62,141 bases of DNA from Bacteroidales bacterium (GTDB lineage: Bacteria; Bacteroidota; Bacteroidia; Bacteroidales; UBA932): contig JAQVRQ010000004.1 in assembly GCA_028700975.1 (NCBI GenBank), positions 1 to 62,141 on the forward strand, given 5' to 3'. The position numbers and the translations under genes are program-made. Positions 11,401 to 19,974 of the stretch are shown in pieces. The stretch's first letter is position 1, and each line of letters starts with the position of its first letter. The notes beneath the pieces were generated by a model. It was not told where the DNA came from. It made no database searches and was given only the letters and a program-made list of their open reading frames with translations.

Positions 11401-11875
11401 TAATCCGGAAAAAATTAATATTAATGATGCTTTTCTGAATGATTTAGGCCAACTGACTGAACAGGCAAAAGAGAAGGAGATATCAATTACACATAAAATT
11501 CCTGTAAAACTAGAAATTGAAGCAGACCTAAAAATGTTGAGTACTATTTTTAGAAATTTAATCTCAAACTCTATTAAATTTACGCCAAGAGGCGGTGCTG
11601 TTAACATTAAAATTGATACAAAATCAAAAGAAGATATAAGTATCATTATTACGGATAATGGCATTGGAATGACTCAAGATACTATAGAAAACATCTTTAC
11701 ACTAAATATAGAGACGGGAAGAAGCGGTACTGAGGGCGAACCAAGCACCGGATTAGGCTTATTAATCTGTAACAATCTTATAAAAAAACACTCCGGACGA
11801 ATAGAAATTATCTCCGAAATTAAAAAAGGGAGCAAAGTTATTGTAACACTTCCTAGGAGGCAGGATGGAAATTAA
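8417..11875 (+). CDS. Reg_prop/Y_Y_Y sensor kinase paralog with degenerate H-box (NDLRG)
   Basis: Same architecture as the upstream gene, about 14 blades, Y_Y_Y, TM, HATPase motifs NLISNSIKFTP, DNGIGM, STGLGL; phosphoacceptor His replaced by Asn. Confidence 0.85.
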   Translation: MKQVLVYLFILSVTLVSCKRESATNESHLQPAILTIKGYVVPSDSVLPPDTTRIKIPNGVPVRMSPPFALSTNQSNIPLSLKISKMITTTRHIGAGEYKIPSVVQFNESKKMVGFPVRVQVKEPLYKEINPGSFFYYNTTQGLLHDQIRALAQDSIGNIWIGTDRGLSRYDGKDLYHFTENQGLVNELINVLFIDSKQNIWISTYEGGVTRYDGKYFTKISTQEGLPHELVNCIFEDRHNRIWFGTRRGLVMYEEDKLTIFTTENGLSANDVRSIIEDGSGKMWIATYGGGISIYDGDSFSVFTTKEGLIQDHISLLFRDSKNNIWISTAFMGIIKYDGRALTSYTTKEGLGNNSIRSILEDRDGNMWFGNSNGNLTRFDGSAMRVYGKSDGLVAEAIRSSLQDKNGNIWFGTRGAGLVRFEGRLFSHYTEQEGLTSARISNINEDHNGKLWISTFGGHINILTEGVSNSVKRQYIQHFGPESGFNNRFVFKTVTDSEGRIWIASDFNGLVMYNGSKLFNYDEKSGIPGKIVTLVETDNSGRIWLSTMRTGISLLDGDKLINYRIRNGISGNHLRSFLQDSKNNIWLGTAGGGVTKFDGKSFIHFNKKHGFFTDTINDIIEDNRGIIWMASVGSGLIRYDGESFIRYSEESGLKSNALSSIIQDRKGDLWIGTRYGLYQIKKRVLESIDTINRGISLNSYGVEQGFMGMECRKEALHEASDGTIWIGTENRLTAYHGGSTTENEIPPSLQITNIQLFNEDVPWSSICAYPDSTITLKNGIKINHIKIKDVSEWYAIPQNLKLNRKSNYITFQFIATTHSKTSKIKYQYMLEGLDKNWSSSTERTEVSYGNLKQGNYTFRVKSLAGNGLESNESSFSFKIKPSWWETIFVQILVILLVIYLLLKYIRHRTKTLNKEKEQLENRLCETSAELEKSLKRAQILNHEKEKVFSIISNDLRGSISSFLGITKTMKSAQSINNLLDNLLQWSAIQQNNILFNPEKININDAFLNDLGQLTEQAKEKEISITHKIPVKLEIEADLKMLSTIFRNLISNSIKFTPRGGAVNIKIDTKSKEDISIIITDNGIGMTQDTIENIFTLNIETGRSGTEGEPSTGLGLLICNNLIKKHSGRIEIISEIKKGSKVIVTLPRRQDGN

Positions 11876-12638
11876 CAATCAGAGAGAGATCATCTCCACT
11901 AATTTCCTTTAAGGTTATTCCATTATCCCCACTTTTACATTTGTTGTAAAAAAGGTCAAAACTCTCTTTATCATTAAACCTAACAACAATTACCGAAGGA
12001 TTTCCATCTCTCGCAAGAATCCACACTTTATAAGATGGGATATTATCAAAAAGATACATAAAAGTGGAAATAGAATTGGAAAGCGCTAATGGACCAGAAG
12101 CATACTTAACAAGATTGGAAAATTTATCTTCATACTTAATCTCATTTAATAGCTCGTCTGGTATACGTAACTCTTCAGCTTGCAGATTTTGAGCAGTACA
12201 AACTTTTTTTAAATAATAATCTGCTAATTCATAAACCGAACTTTGCGCCCCTTCTGACCTTATCTGAGAGACTATTGATATATAAAAATTGCCGGCTGCT
12301 AACTGATACTGAGCAGGAGAGGTACAATCGTATCTAAACAAGTGATCAGCAGGATTACACCTAAAAGTGTGCTGAGAATAAATACCAAATGCATTCTCCG
12401 GAGTATCCATCTGATAAATCTCAACTGAAAATCCTATCCCTTTATATTCTATGTCAATAGCATTCAGAGTCTGAAAGCCGTACTCAAGGTAAAGCTCACT
12501 TCCTCCGTTCATAAACCCATAAAGTGCCTCTCCTTTGAACTCCCTTTCCCTATTAATAATTATCTGTTCATCAACAGGAGTTTGACCTTGCAAAGAGATG
12601 CTCAAGAGTATCACGAGTGTTATAAAAACTACTCTCAT
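11853..12638 (-). CDS. DUF6599-like secreted protein
   Basis: Signal peptide; GEALYGFMNGGSELYLEYGF...VEIYQMDTPENAFGIYS pattern. Confidence 0.6.
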   Translation of the reverse strand: MRVVFITLVILLSISLQGQTPVDEQIIINREREFKGEALYGFMNGGSELYLEYGFQTLNAIDIEYKGIGFSVEIYQMDTPENAFGIYSQHTFRCNPADHLFRYDCTSPAQYQLAAGNFYISIVSQIRSEGAQSSVYELADYYLKKVCTAQNLQAEELRIPDELLNEIKYEDKFSNLVKYASGPLALSNSISTFMYLFDNIPSYKVWILARDGNPSVIVVRFNDKESFDLFYNKCKSGDNGITLKEISGDDLSLIVNFHPAS

Positions 12639-13789
12639 AACCTAGACTCCAGTAATTCAATTTTATCTCTAGATCCCACTCCTAATTGTAGCTCCTCAGC
12701 CAAATCAATGAACCTGGAGGCTTCAGGCCTGTCTACTTTTTGAATGCCCTCCTCTACTCTTTTGGCGATAATTACATCGTGACCTATTCTGTCTACAGCA
12801 ACAGGATCCGAACCAACCAATAGCATATTATAGTTGCATATAAATTGAGGCTTTGCAGATGGTCCACCATCAAAACAACCAATTAGTCCATCAACAATAT
12901 TCAATACAACTTTATCTCTTAATGGCGGAAATGCACAAACATAAGCGCAGGTTTCGTGCCATAACTTTGAGTGCAATCTGCTTGTATTTGTTACAGAACC
13001 AAATGCTAGATTTTTCAAACATAGAGTTGTAGTAGGACCTGCATTTTTCAGAATTGGAAGATTAATAATTTTTGTAACTCTCTCTGTTACAATTTTAGTA
13101 AAATAGGAGTTTTTACCCTCATTAACCATATAAGGTATTGTATATGAGTCATACTTTCCTTCAACATCTGCGTAAAAAAAATGTTTTTCATCTATCCTGC
13201 TTTCAGAATAAAGTTTACCCTGGTTATCGTAAAACCCTCCTTTAGAATCCATACACTCTGTACCTGTAATCTCAATCCCTGGATAATTCTCACTATTATA
13301 ACCGGTTTCGTGAAGCTGCATCTCTCGTCTATCCCAAATAACAATATTTTTTCTGGGAACACCAGACTCTTCAAGTTGTCTTATTACTGCTCCAGTTACT
13401 GCGTGTGAAGTTGTAAGCAATTTGCCTGCAACAGGATTTACTTTTAGCCCGATAATATCTTTTGGACTTACAAATTTCCTCCACGCCTTTTTAAGATTTT
13501 TCTCACCGGTTAGTTTAAGCATACTCTCTTTAAGCATACTATATGCTCTTTCTGGAGATGGGAGAGTATCTACAACAGAATTCTCATCAATAACCTTTAC
13601 AACTCTACCTGGATACAATCCAGGCATAGAATGTTTTGTTCTTGGTACAGCTAATGCATCTGCAATGTTTGTTGCCGGTTTATCATCTGTGTAAAACAGA
13701 GAGGATTTATCAGCAGCATTAACAACAGGTCCTAGTGCAAGACCTGCTCCCCCTATTGAGAGATATCTGAAGAAATCTCTTCTTTTCAT
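12635..13789 (-). CDS. DUF362 domain-containing protein with Tat-like signal
   Basis: MKRRDFFRYLSIGGAGLALG Tat-like leader; KVNPVAG, NAGPTTTLCLKNLAFG, GSDPVAVDRIG. Confidence 0.8.
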   Translation of the reverse strand: MKRRDFFRYLSIGGAGLALGPVVNAADKSSLFYTDDKPATNIADALAVPRTKHSMPGLYPGRVVKVIDENSVVDTLPSPERAYSMLKESMLKLTGEKNLKKAWRKFVSPKDIIGLKVNPVAGKLLTTSHAVTGAVIRQLEESGVPRKNIVIWDRREMQLHETGYNSENYPGIEITGTECMDSKGGFYDNQGKLYSESRIDEKHFFYADVEGKYDSYTIPYMVNEGKNSYFTKIVTERVTKIINLPILKNAGPTTTLCLKNLAFGSVTNTSRLHSKLWHETCAYVCAFPPLRDKVVLNIVDGLIGCFDGGPSAKPQFICNYNMLLVGSDPVAVDRIGHDVIIAKRVEEGIQKVDRPEASRFIDLAEELQLGVGSRDKIELLESRL

Positions 13790-13807
13790 AATATATTGTT
13801 TATGTGG

Positions 13808-15280
13808 TTAGTTCAAGTTCCACTCAGTTCCCTCTTTGGTATCCTTTATTTGAACACCAAGATCAGTTAGTTTTTGGCGAATTAAATCACTAGTGCCAAA
13901 ATCCTTATTTAGCTTAGCCTCCCTTCTCATATCCAATATTAGCTCAATAACTCCGGATAGTATGTTTCCATTTGATGACAGAGCCTTTTCATCAACAAGA
14001 CCAAGTATGTTTCCAACTACATCTTGAAGAAGTTCAGACAATATATCAATATCATCCGGATGGAGTAAACCACCCTTCTCTTTAACAGTGTTAACAATTC
14101 TTACAGCCTCAAATAACTGAGCTATGGCAATAGGAGTATTAAGATCATCACACAAAGCTTCATATACGCTCTCCTTTAAAGAGTGAAGATTTTCAATTCT
14201 CTCTCCTAATGAAGAGGATTTCAATTTTGCAAGATCCTGTCCGGCAAGAATCAATCTTTTAAGCCCTTTTTCAGCAGCCTGAAGAGCTTCATTACTGAAA
14301 TCTAAAGTACTTCTGTAGTGTGCCTGAAGTATAAAGAATCTTATAGTCATTGGAGAGTATGGCTGTTCAAGAATCTTATGAGAACCGGTAAATAACTCTT
14401 CAAGCGTAATAAAATTCCCCAGAGATTTACCCATCTTTTGGCCATTTATGGTTATCATATTGTTGTGCATCCAATACTTAACTCCACCATTACCTCTTGA
14501 AGCTGTATTTTGAGCAAGTTCACACTCGTGATGCGGAAATAGCAAATCCATTCCTCCTCCGTGAATATCAAACAAATCTCCAAGATATTTTGCAGACATT
14601 GCTGAACACTCCAGATGCCATCCCGGAAAACCTTCACTCCAAGGTGATGGCCATTTCATAATATGTTCAGGGGATGCTTTTTTCCAAAGAGCAAAATCAA
14701 AAGAGGACTTTTTATCATCTTGTCCATCAAGATCTCTTGTATTTGATATCATATCATCCAAAGAGCGCCCGGAGAGGAGACCATATTTATGGCTGTTATT
14801 ATATTTATGAACATCAAAATAGACAGAGCCATTACTGATATATGCAAATCCCTTTTTAAGTATATTTTCAACTAGAGAAATCTGTTCAATTATATGACCG
14901 GAGGCTCTCGGTTCAATATCCGGAGGCAAAGTATTAAGTAATTTCATTGCCTCGTGATATCTTAATGTGTAGTGTTGAACAATCTCCATCGGTTCCAATT
15001 GTTCAAGTCTTGCCTTTTTTGCTATTTTATCCTCTCCTGTATCCGAGTCATTTTCCAGATGGCCAACATCTGTAATATTTCTAACATACCTCACTTTGTA
15101 ACCCAGCTTTCTTAAAAGACGAACAAGTATGTCATATGTTACACCCGGCCTCGCGTGTCCTAAATGTGCATCACCATATACAGTAGGTCCACAAACATAA
15201 ATCCCCGCCATCCCGGGATTAACTGATTCAAACTTCTCTTTCTTTCTGGTAATTGTGTTGTAGATGTGGAATTCTCTCAT
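13808..15280 (-). CDS. cysS: Cysteine--tRNA ligase
   Basis: [15 protein letters not shown] start; [16 protein letters not shown] and [10 protein letters not shown] motifs; start moved from 15340 to 15280. Confidence 0.95.
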   Translation of the reverse strand: MREFHIYNTITRKKEKFESVNPGMAGIYVCGPTVYGDAHLGHARPGVTYDILVRLLRKLGYKVRYVRNITDVGHLENDSDTGEDKIAKKARLEQLEPMEIVQHYTLRYHEAMKLLNTLPPDIEPRASGHIIEQISLVENILKKGFAYISNGSVYFDVHKYNNSHKYGLLSGRSLDDMISNTRDLDGQDDKKSSFDFALWKKASPEHIMKWPSPWSEGFPGWHLECSAMSAKYLGDLFDIHGGGMDLLFPHHECELAQNTASRGNGGVKYWMHNNMITINGQKMGKSLGNFITLEELFTGSHKILEQPYSPMTIRFFILQAHYRSTLDFSNEALQAAEKGLKRLILAGQDLAKLKSSSLGERIENLHSLKESVYEALCDDLNTPIAIAQLFEAVRIVNTVKEKGGLLHPDDIDILSELLQDVVGNILGLVDEKALSSNGNILSGVIELILDMRREAKLNKDFGTSDLIRQKLTDLGVQIKDTKEGTEWNLN

Positions 15281-15300
15281 AATATCCGAAATTTTAACTA

Positions 15301-15327
15301 AGCGAATGCCTCCTAAGAGGCATCGCT
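15301..15327. other. Stem-loop between ssb and cysS
   Basis: AGCGAATGCCTC-CTAA-GAGGCATCGCT, near-perfect inverted repeat with a single bulged A. Confidence 0.5.
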
Positions 15328-15355
15328 GTTTAATCCACAAAAGTACAACAAAAAT

Positions 15356-15700
15356 CTATTCAATTGTTGCAGGTTGATGATGTTTGATTGTTGAAGCAAC
15401 TATCTCATAAGTTTGCCTCTCAACACCGGCCTTTGTCTGATAGTTAACAGGCTTAATTCTGCCAGTAACAGAAAGCGTACTCCCCTTCTTTATTGATGAG
15501 AAATCAGGCATATTTCTCCCCGTCCAGGCAACAATATTATGCCAAACGGTCTCCTCCTGCCACTCCCCTTTTCTGTTCTTATAAGCCTCATTTGTTGCGA
15601 GTGATAGCCTCATAACACGCAATCCGTCTTCAAGGGAACTAATTCGTGGGTCAAACCCTACGTGTCCCCTCAACTCCACACGATTAATTGATTTTTCCAT
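15356..15700 (-). CDS. ssb: Short single-stranded DNA-binding protein
   Basis: INRVELRGHVGFDP, SLATNEAYKNRKGEWQEETVWHNIVAW, G..L.V.GRI; OB-fold SSB signature. Confidence 0.88.
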   Translation of the reverse strand: MEKSINRVELRGHVGFDPRISSLEDGLRVMRLSLATNEAYKNRKGEWQEETVWHNIVAWTGRNMPDFSSIKKGSTLSVTGRIKPVNYQTKAGVERQTYEIVASTIKHHQPATIE

Positions 15701-15794
15701 TTTGACGATGTTTATTGATTCGTAGACAAAGTAACATCCATAAAATGAAAGTAATATGAGGATAAATGTTTATAATCGGATATAAGTACTTGAA

Positions 15795-16415
15795 TTATTT
15801 TGTATATTCAATACTATTCCTCTCAATTATCTTGTACCTCTCATTAACATATGTAACCCTGGTAATACTGCACGGAAAGAAAAAGCCCTGCATCTTCCAA
15901 TATTCGTCTATAGTATATCCTTCAAAATATGCCATCATAAGTCTCAGTACAACTGCGTGACATACGACTAGAACTCTCTCTCCTCTATGTTTTGTAAAGA
16001 GTGGAATTACAAAGCCTAGTGATCTACGCTGAACCTCTTCAAATGACTCTCCACCGGGCCCGGGTGCAAAGGAAGAGGGTATTGAAGAGAAGGCCTCCAT
16101 TCTTGCCGGTTCATCTTCAGCAGCTTTAAAAAAAGATCTCCCTTCAAGATCTGCTAGATTAATCTCTTTAAGCTCAGGGACCAGATTAACAGGATCAATG
16201 CCTGTCTCTCTTTGTATTATTGTTGCTGTTCTTTCTGCTCTTAAAAGTGGGCTTGAATAGATAGCGGTAATACTTTTATCTCTTAGGTAGGCCCCTAAAA
16301 TTCTTGCTTGTGACAGACCCATCTCTGTTAATGGAGAATCCTTTTGCCCCTGCATCTTCCTAGCCACATTCCATTCAGTTTGACCGTGTCGGGTAAATAA
16401 TATTTCTGTCATCAT
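15795..16415 (-). CDS. Histidine phosphatase family protein
   Basis: LFTRHGQTEWN RHG motif; VVCHAVVLR second His. Confidence 0.9.
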   Translation of the reverse strand: MMTEILFTRHGQTEWNVARKMQGQKDSPLTEMGLSQARILGAYLRDKSITAIYSSPLLRAERTATIIQRETGIDPVNLVPELKEINLADLEGRSFFKAAEDEPARMEAFSSIPSSFAPGPGGESFEEVQRRSLGFVIPLFTKHRGERVLVVCHAVVLRLMMAYFEGYTIDEYWKMQGFFFPCSITRVTYVNERYKIIERNSIEYTK

Positions 16416-16429
16416 TTATTATATTGTTA

Positions 16430-16437
16430 CAAAGATA
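16430..16437 (-). promoter_or_regulatory. -7 box TATCTTTG (minus strand)
   Basis: CAAAGATA on + strand, 15 bp upstream of the histidine phosphatase start. Confidence 0.45.
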
Positions 16438-16512
16438 AGAAATCACATTTTCAGAATGGTACATTTTTTTAACAGAATCGTTTAATCTCTTTCACCTAGA
16501 GGAGTGGTTTAT

Positions 16513-16520
16513 TAAATTTG
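16513..16520 (+). promoter_or_regulatory. -7 box TAAATTTG
   Basis: TAnnTTTG, 10 bp before ATG 16531. Confidence 0.45.
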
Positions 16521-16530
16521 AAAATAAAAA

Positions 16531-16881
16531 ATGGAAAGATATTGCAGAGAGTGTGGAAAATTAATTTACGGAAGAAGCGACAAACTATACTGCGATGATA
16601 GTTGCAGAAACTCGTATAACAACTCAAGAGAGAGAGAGTACAGGATTGAAATTGAGGCTATAAACCAATCATTAAAAAGGAATTTTAAAATTCTTAAAGA
16701 GTTAACAAATAGGGGTAAACGAAGGGTCTCCAAAGAAATTCTCACTTCACTTGGATTTGATTTCAGATATTTCACCTCTATCAGAAGAGAAAAAGGAGGT
16801 AAAATAGTGATGCAATGCTATAATTACTCATATGTAAACGGTTCAAATGGTAGTGTTTACATATCTATAAAAAATAATTGA
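16531..16881 (+). CDS. Small protein with N-terminal treble-clef/zinc-ribbon-like Cys4 motif
   Basis: CRECGKLIYGRSDKLYCDDSCRNSYNN (CX2C...CX3C). Confidence 0.65.
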   Translation: MERYCRECGKLIYGRSDKLYCDDSCRNSYNNSREREYRIEIEAINQSLKRNFKILKELTNRGKRRVSKEILTSLGFDFRYFTSIRREKGGKIVMQCYNYSYVNGSNGSVYISIKNN

Positions 16882-16901
16882 ATTTGAAGAAAAATATTGC
16901 A

Positions 16902-16909
16902 TACATTTG
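16902..16909 (+). promoter_or_regulatory. -7 box TACATTTG
   Basis: TAnnTTTG upstream of ATG 16961. Confidence 0.4.
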
Positions 16910-16960
16910 GAGCATAATAACAAAGCAAATTTTGGATTTAATAAATTAATTATCAATAAA

Positions 16961-17854
16961 ATGAAAAAGTTTTTCATTCTAATCACATTTGTAATTGCAA
17001 TTATCTCACTATCATCTTGTGTTGAGAGATCTGCAAAGTACAAGAATCTATTGGCACAGCTTGATTCGCTGGGATCTGCTCACGCTGTTAAGAGCGCCGA
17101 GTTTGAGGAGGTTTTTGCAACACTTAATGAGGTAGAGGAGGGGCTGCAGTCTATCAGAGAGGCCGAGAACATCCTGGTTCTTCAGTCTCAGCAAGGTGGT
17201 GCAGAGATTCAGGAAAACTCAAGAGAGCAACTAAAATCTGATGTAGCCGCAGTTGGCGAGGCTATTAAGAGCTATAAAAAGCAAATTGAGAAGCTTAAAA
17301 ATGACAATCGCATCCAGTCGAATCAATTTAAGAAAAGGCTGGCAGCGCTAACAGCTGAACTGGATTCTAAGTCTGAACTTATTGAAGATCTTGGAAGACA
17401 ACTAGCAGAAAAGGAGAGACAACTAATTGTTAAGAGCCAACAAATTGAATCACTGGACAAAACTGTTACTACCCTCAAGAGTGAAGTGACCTCTCTTAGC
17501 CAGGCAACTGCTTCTCAGAAGGAAACAATAGCAACACAAGAGGTTCAAATTTATTCCGGCTATTATATAATTGGATCTAAATCTGAACTTATCTCGGCAA
17601 ATGTTATGTCAAGGGGAGGATTATTTAAATCTGCCAAAATTTCTTACCAGGCGGAACAATCGGCATTCATAAAAGTAGACATAAGAGAGGTTAAGGAGAT
17701 TCACACAAATGCAGAGAGAGCAAAAGTTCTATCTGTACATCCTACCGGCACTTACGCATTTGAAGCTGATGAGAATGGTCTGCAAGTTCTTAAAATTTCC
17801 CAGCCAACAACTTTCTGGGAACAAACAAAATATCTAGTAATTCAAACACTCTAA
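16961..17854 (+). CDS. Coiled-coil lipoprotein
   Basis: MKKFFILITFVIAIISLSSC lipobox; long heptad-rich region; start moved from 16907. Confidence 0.7.
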   Translation: MKKFFILITFVIAIISLSSCVERSAKYKNLLAQLDSLGSAHAVKSAEFEEVFATLNEVEEGLQSIREAENILVLQSQQGGAEIQENSREQLKSDVAAVGEAIKSYKKQIEKLKNDNRIQSNQFKKRLAALTAELDSKSELIEDLGRQLAEKERQLIVKSQQIESLDKTVTTLKSEVTSLSQATASQKETIATQEVQIYSGYYIIGSKSELISANVMSRGGLFKSAKISYQAEQSAFIKVDIREVKEIHTNAERAKVLSVHPTGTYAFEADENGLQVLKISQPTTFWEQTKYLVIQTL

Positions 17855-17862
17855 ACTTTTTT

Positions 17863-19974
17863 ATGAAAAAATTCGGAACAGTTATTGCTGCCATCTCTGC
17901 ACTATTTTTAATTAACTCTTGCAATACAAAGATGACAGATAAAAATCCTTTACTCGTAGCTTCTGAAAATCCTTTCGAAGCTCCTGCCTTTGATAAAATC
18001 AAAAACGAACACTATAAACCTGCTTTTGAAGAGGCAATCAAAGAGGGAAGAGCACAGATTGACTCAATTGTTACTAATCCTGAAGAGCCTACTTTTGAAA
18101 ACACAATAGTTCAAATGGAGTACGCCGGAAGAAGACTTAGTGGCGTAGCCTCAATATTTTTCAACCTTAATGAAGCAGCAACAGACTCTGTAATGCAGAG
18201 CCTTGCTTTGGAGATATCACCTCTTCTTACAGAGTATTCAAACGATATAATGCTTAATGAAGAGCTCTTCAAAAGAGTTAAAACAGTTTATGACAACAGA
18301 GAAAATATTGAGCTCAATACTGAAGAGGCAAGACTTCTGGAGGAGACTTACAAAGGTTTTGCAAGAAATGGAGCAAATCTTAATCCACAGGAGAAAGATA
18401 GATTCAGAGAAATAAACAAAGAACTCTCACATCTCTCTCTCCAATTTGGTCAAAATGTTTTAGCTGCAACCAATAAATTCTTCATTCACATTACAGACTC
18501 TTCTCAACTTGTGGGGCTGCCATCATTTGTAATTGAATCCGGTGCTGCTGAAGCTTCAGAAAGATCTCTTGAAGGATGGGTTTACACTCTTCAGGCTCCT
18601 AGCTATGGCCCATTTTTACAATACAGTGAAAACAGAGAAATTAAGGAAAAACTTTGGAAAGCTGCTAATACTAAAGCATATAAAGATGAGTTCGACAATT
18701 CAGATATCGTTAAAAAAATTGCCGCTTTAAGAATTGAGCGTGCCAATATTCTTGGATTTGAGACTCACGCAGATTATGTTTTGGATGTAAATATGGCTAA
18801 GAGCTCTGAAACAGTTAACACATTCCTAGCAAATCTCCTTAACAAAACACTGCCTTATGCAAAACAGGAGGTAGCAGAGATTCAAAATTATGCTAACTCT
18901 CTCGGTTTTCAAGGTACATTGATGCCTTGGGATTTTAGTTACTACTCTGAGAAATACAAAAATGAGAAATACGCTTTAAATGATGAACTACTTAAACCAT
19001 ATTTCAACCTTGAAAGTGTACAACAAGCTATTTTTGCTCTTGCAGATTCATTATATGGACTAAAGTTTGAAGAAAATTCTAAACTACCTGTTTATCATCC
19101 GGATGTTAAGGCTTATGAAGTTCACGACTCAGATGGCAGATTTCTTTCACTTCTGTATATGGATTTCTTCCCAAGAGCCAGTAAACGAGGTGGTGCGTGG
19201 ATGACAACATTCCGTGATATGTACGTTGAGAACGGAATTGAAAAGAGACCTTTTGTATCAGTAGTTTGCAACTTTACCAAACCCACAAAGGAGACCCCAT
19301 CACTATTAACTCATTATGAGTTTAATACTCTGTTACACGAGTTTGGTCACGCACTTCACGGTATTCTTGCTGAGGGTAAATACCCATCTTTGACTGGAAC
19401 AAATGTAGCACGTGATTTTGTTGAGCTACCATCCCAGATTATGGAAAACTGGGCTGTTAAAAAAGAGTTCCTATCTTCATTTGCCAAACATTATCAAACC
19501 GGTCAACCTATACCTGAAGAGTTGATTGAAAAGATTGTAGCTGCAAAAAATTATCTTAGCGGATATTCAAATGTTAGGCAGCTTACATTTGGTATAAACG
19601 ATATGGCTTGGCATACCCTTAAGACTCTTCCTTCTATTGATGTTGAGAGCTTTGAGAAAAATGCTGTTAAAATGACTCAGCTACTTCCAAATATTGAAGG
19701 AACCTGTTTCTCCCCATCATTCAGCCATATTTTTGCCGGTGGATATTCAGCAGGCTATTACAGCTACAAATGGGCAGAAGTTCTTGAAGCTGACGCATTC
19801 TCACTTTTTGAAGAGAAGGGAATCTTCTCAAAAGAGGTTGCATCATCCTTCCGTAAAAACATCCTATCAATGGGAAATATTGAGGAGCCGTCCATCCTTT
19901 ACAAAAATTTCAGAGGTCGAGATCCTGAACCAGAAGCATTACTGAAAAAATTCGGAATGACCGGTAATAATTAA
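17863..19974 (+). CDS. dcp: M3 family metallopeptidase (peptidyl-dipeptidase Dcp-like)
   Basis: LLHEFGHALHG (HEXXH), lipoprotein leader, overall M3 pattern. Confidence 0.9.
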   Translation: MKKFGTVIAAISALFLINSCNTKMTDKNPLLVASENPFEAPAFDKIKNEHYKPAFEEAIKEGRAQIDSIVTNPEEPTFENTIVQMEYAGRRLSGVASIFFNLNEAATDSVMQSLALEISPLLTEYSNDIMLNEELFKRVKTVYDNRENIELNTEEARLLEETYKGFARNGANLNPQEKDRFREINKELSHLSLQFGQNVLAATNKFFIHITDSSQLVGLPSFVIESGAAEASERSLEGWVYTLQAPSYGPFLQYSENREIKEKLWKAANTKAYKDEFDNSDIVKKIAALRIERANILGFETHADYVLDVNMAKSSETVNTFLANLLNKTLPYAKQEVAEIQNYANSLGFQGTLMPWDFSYYSEKYKNEKYALNDELLKPYFNLESVQQAIFALADSLYGLKFEENSKLPVYHPDVKAYEVHDSDGRFLSLLYMDFFPRASKRGGAWMTTFRDMYVENGIEKRPFVSVVCNFTKPTKETPSLLTHYEFNTLLHEFGHALHGILAEGKYPSLTGTNVARDFVELPSQIMENWAVKKEFLSSFAKHYQTGQPIPEELIEKIVAAKNYLSGYSNVRQLTFGINDMAWHTLKTLPSIDVESFEKNAVKMTQLLPNIEGTCFSPSFSHIFAGGYSAGYYSYKWAEVLEADAFSLFEEKGIFSKEVASSFRKNILSMGNIEEPSILYKNFRGRDPEPEALLKKFGMTGNN

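Noticed and set aside
13808-15280. KMGKS instead of KMSKS in CysRS as a possible anomaly
   Set aside because: To my knowledge an accepted variant in CysRS of this phylum; the enzyme otherwise looks normal.
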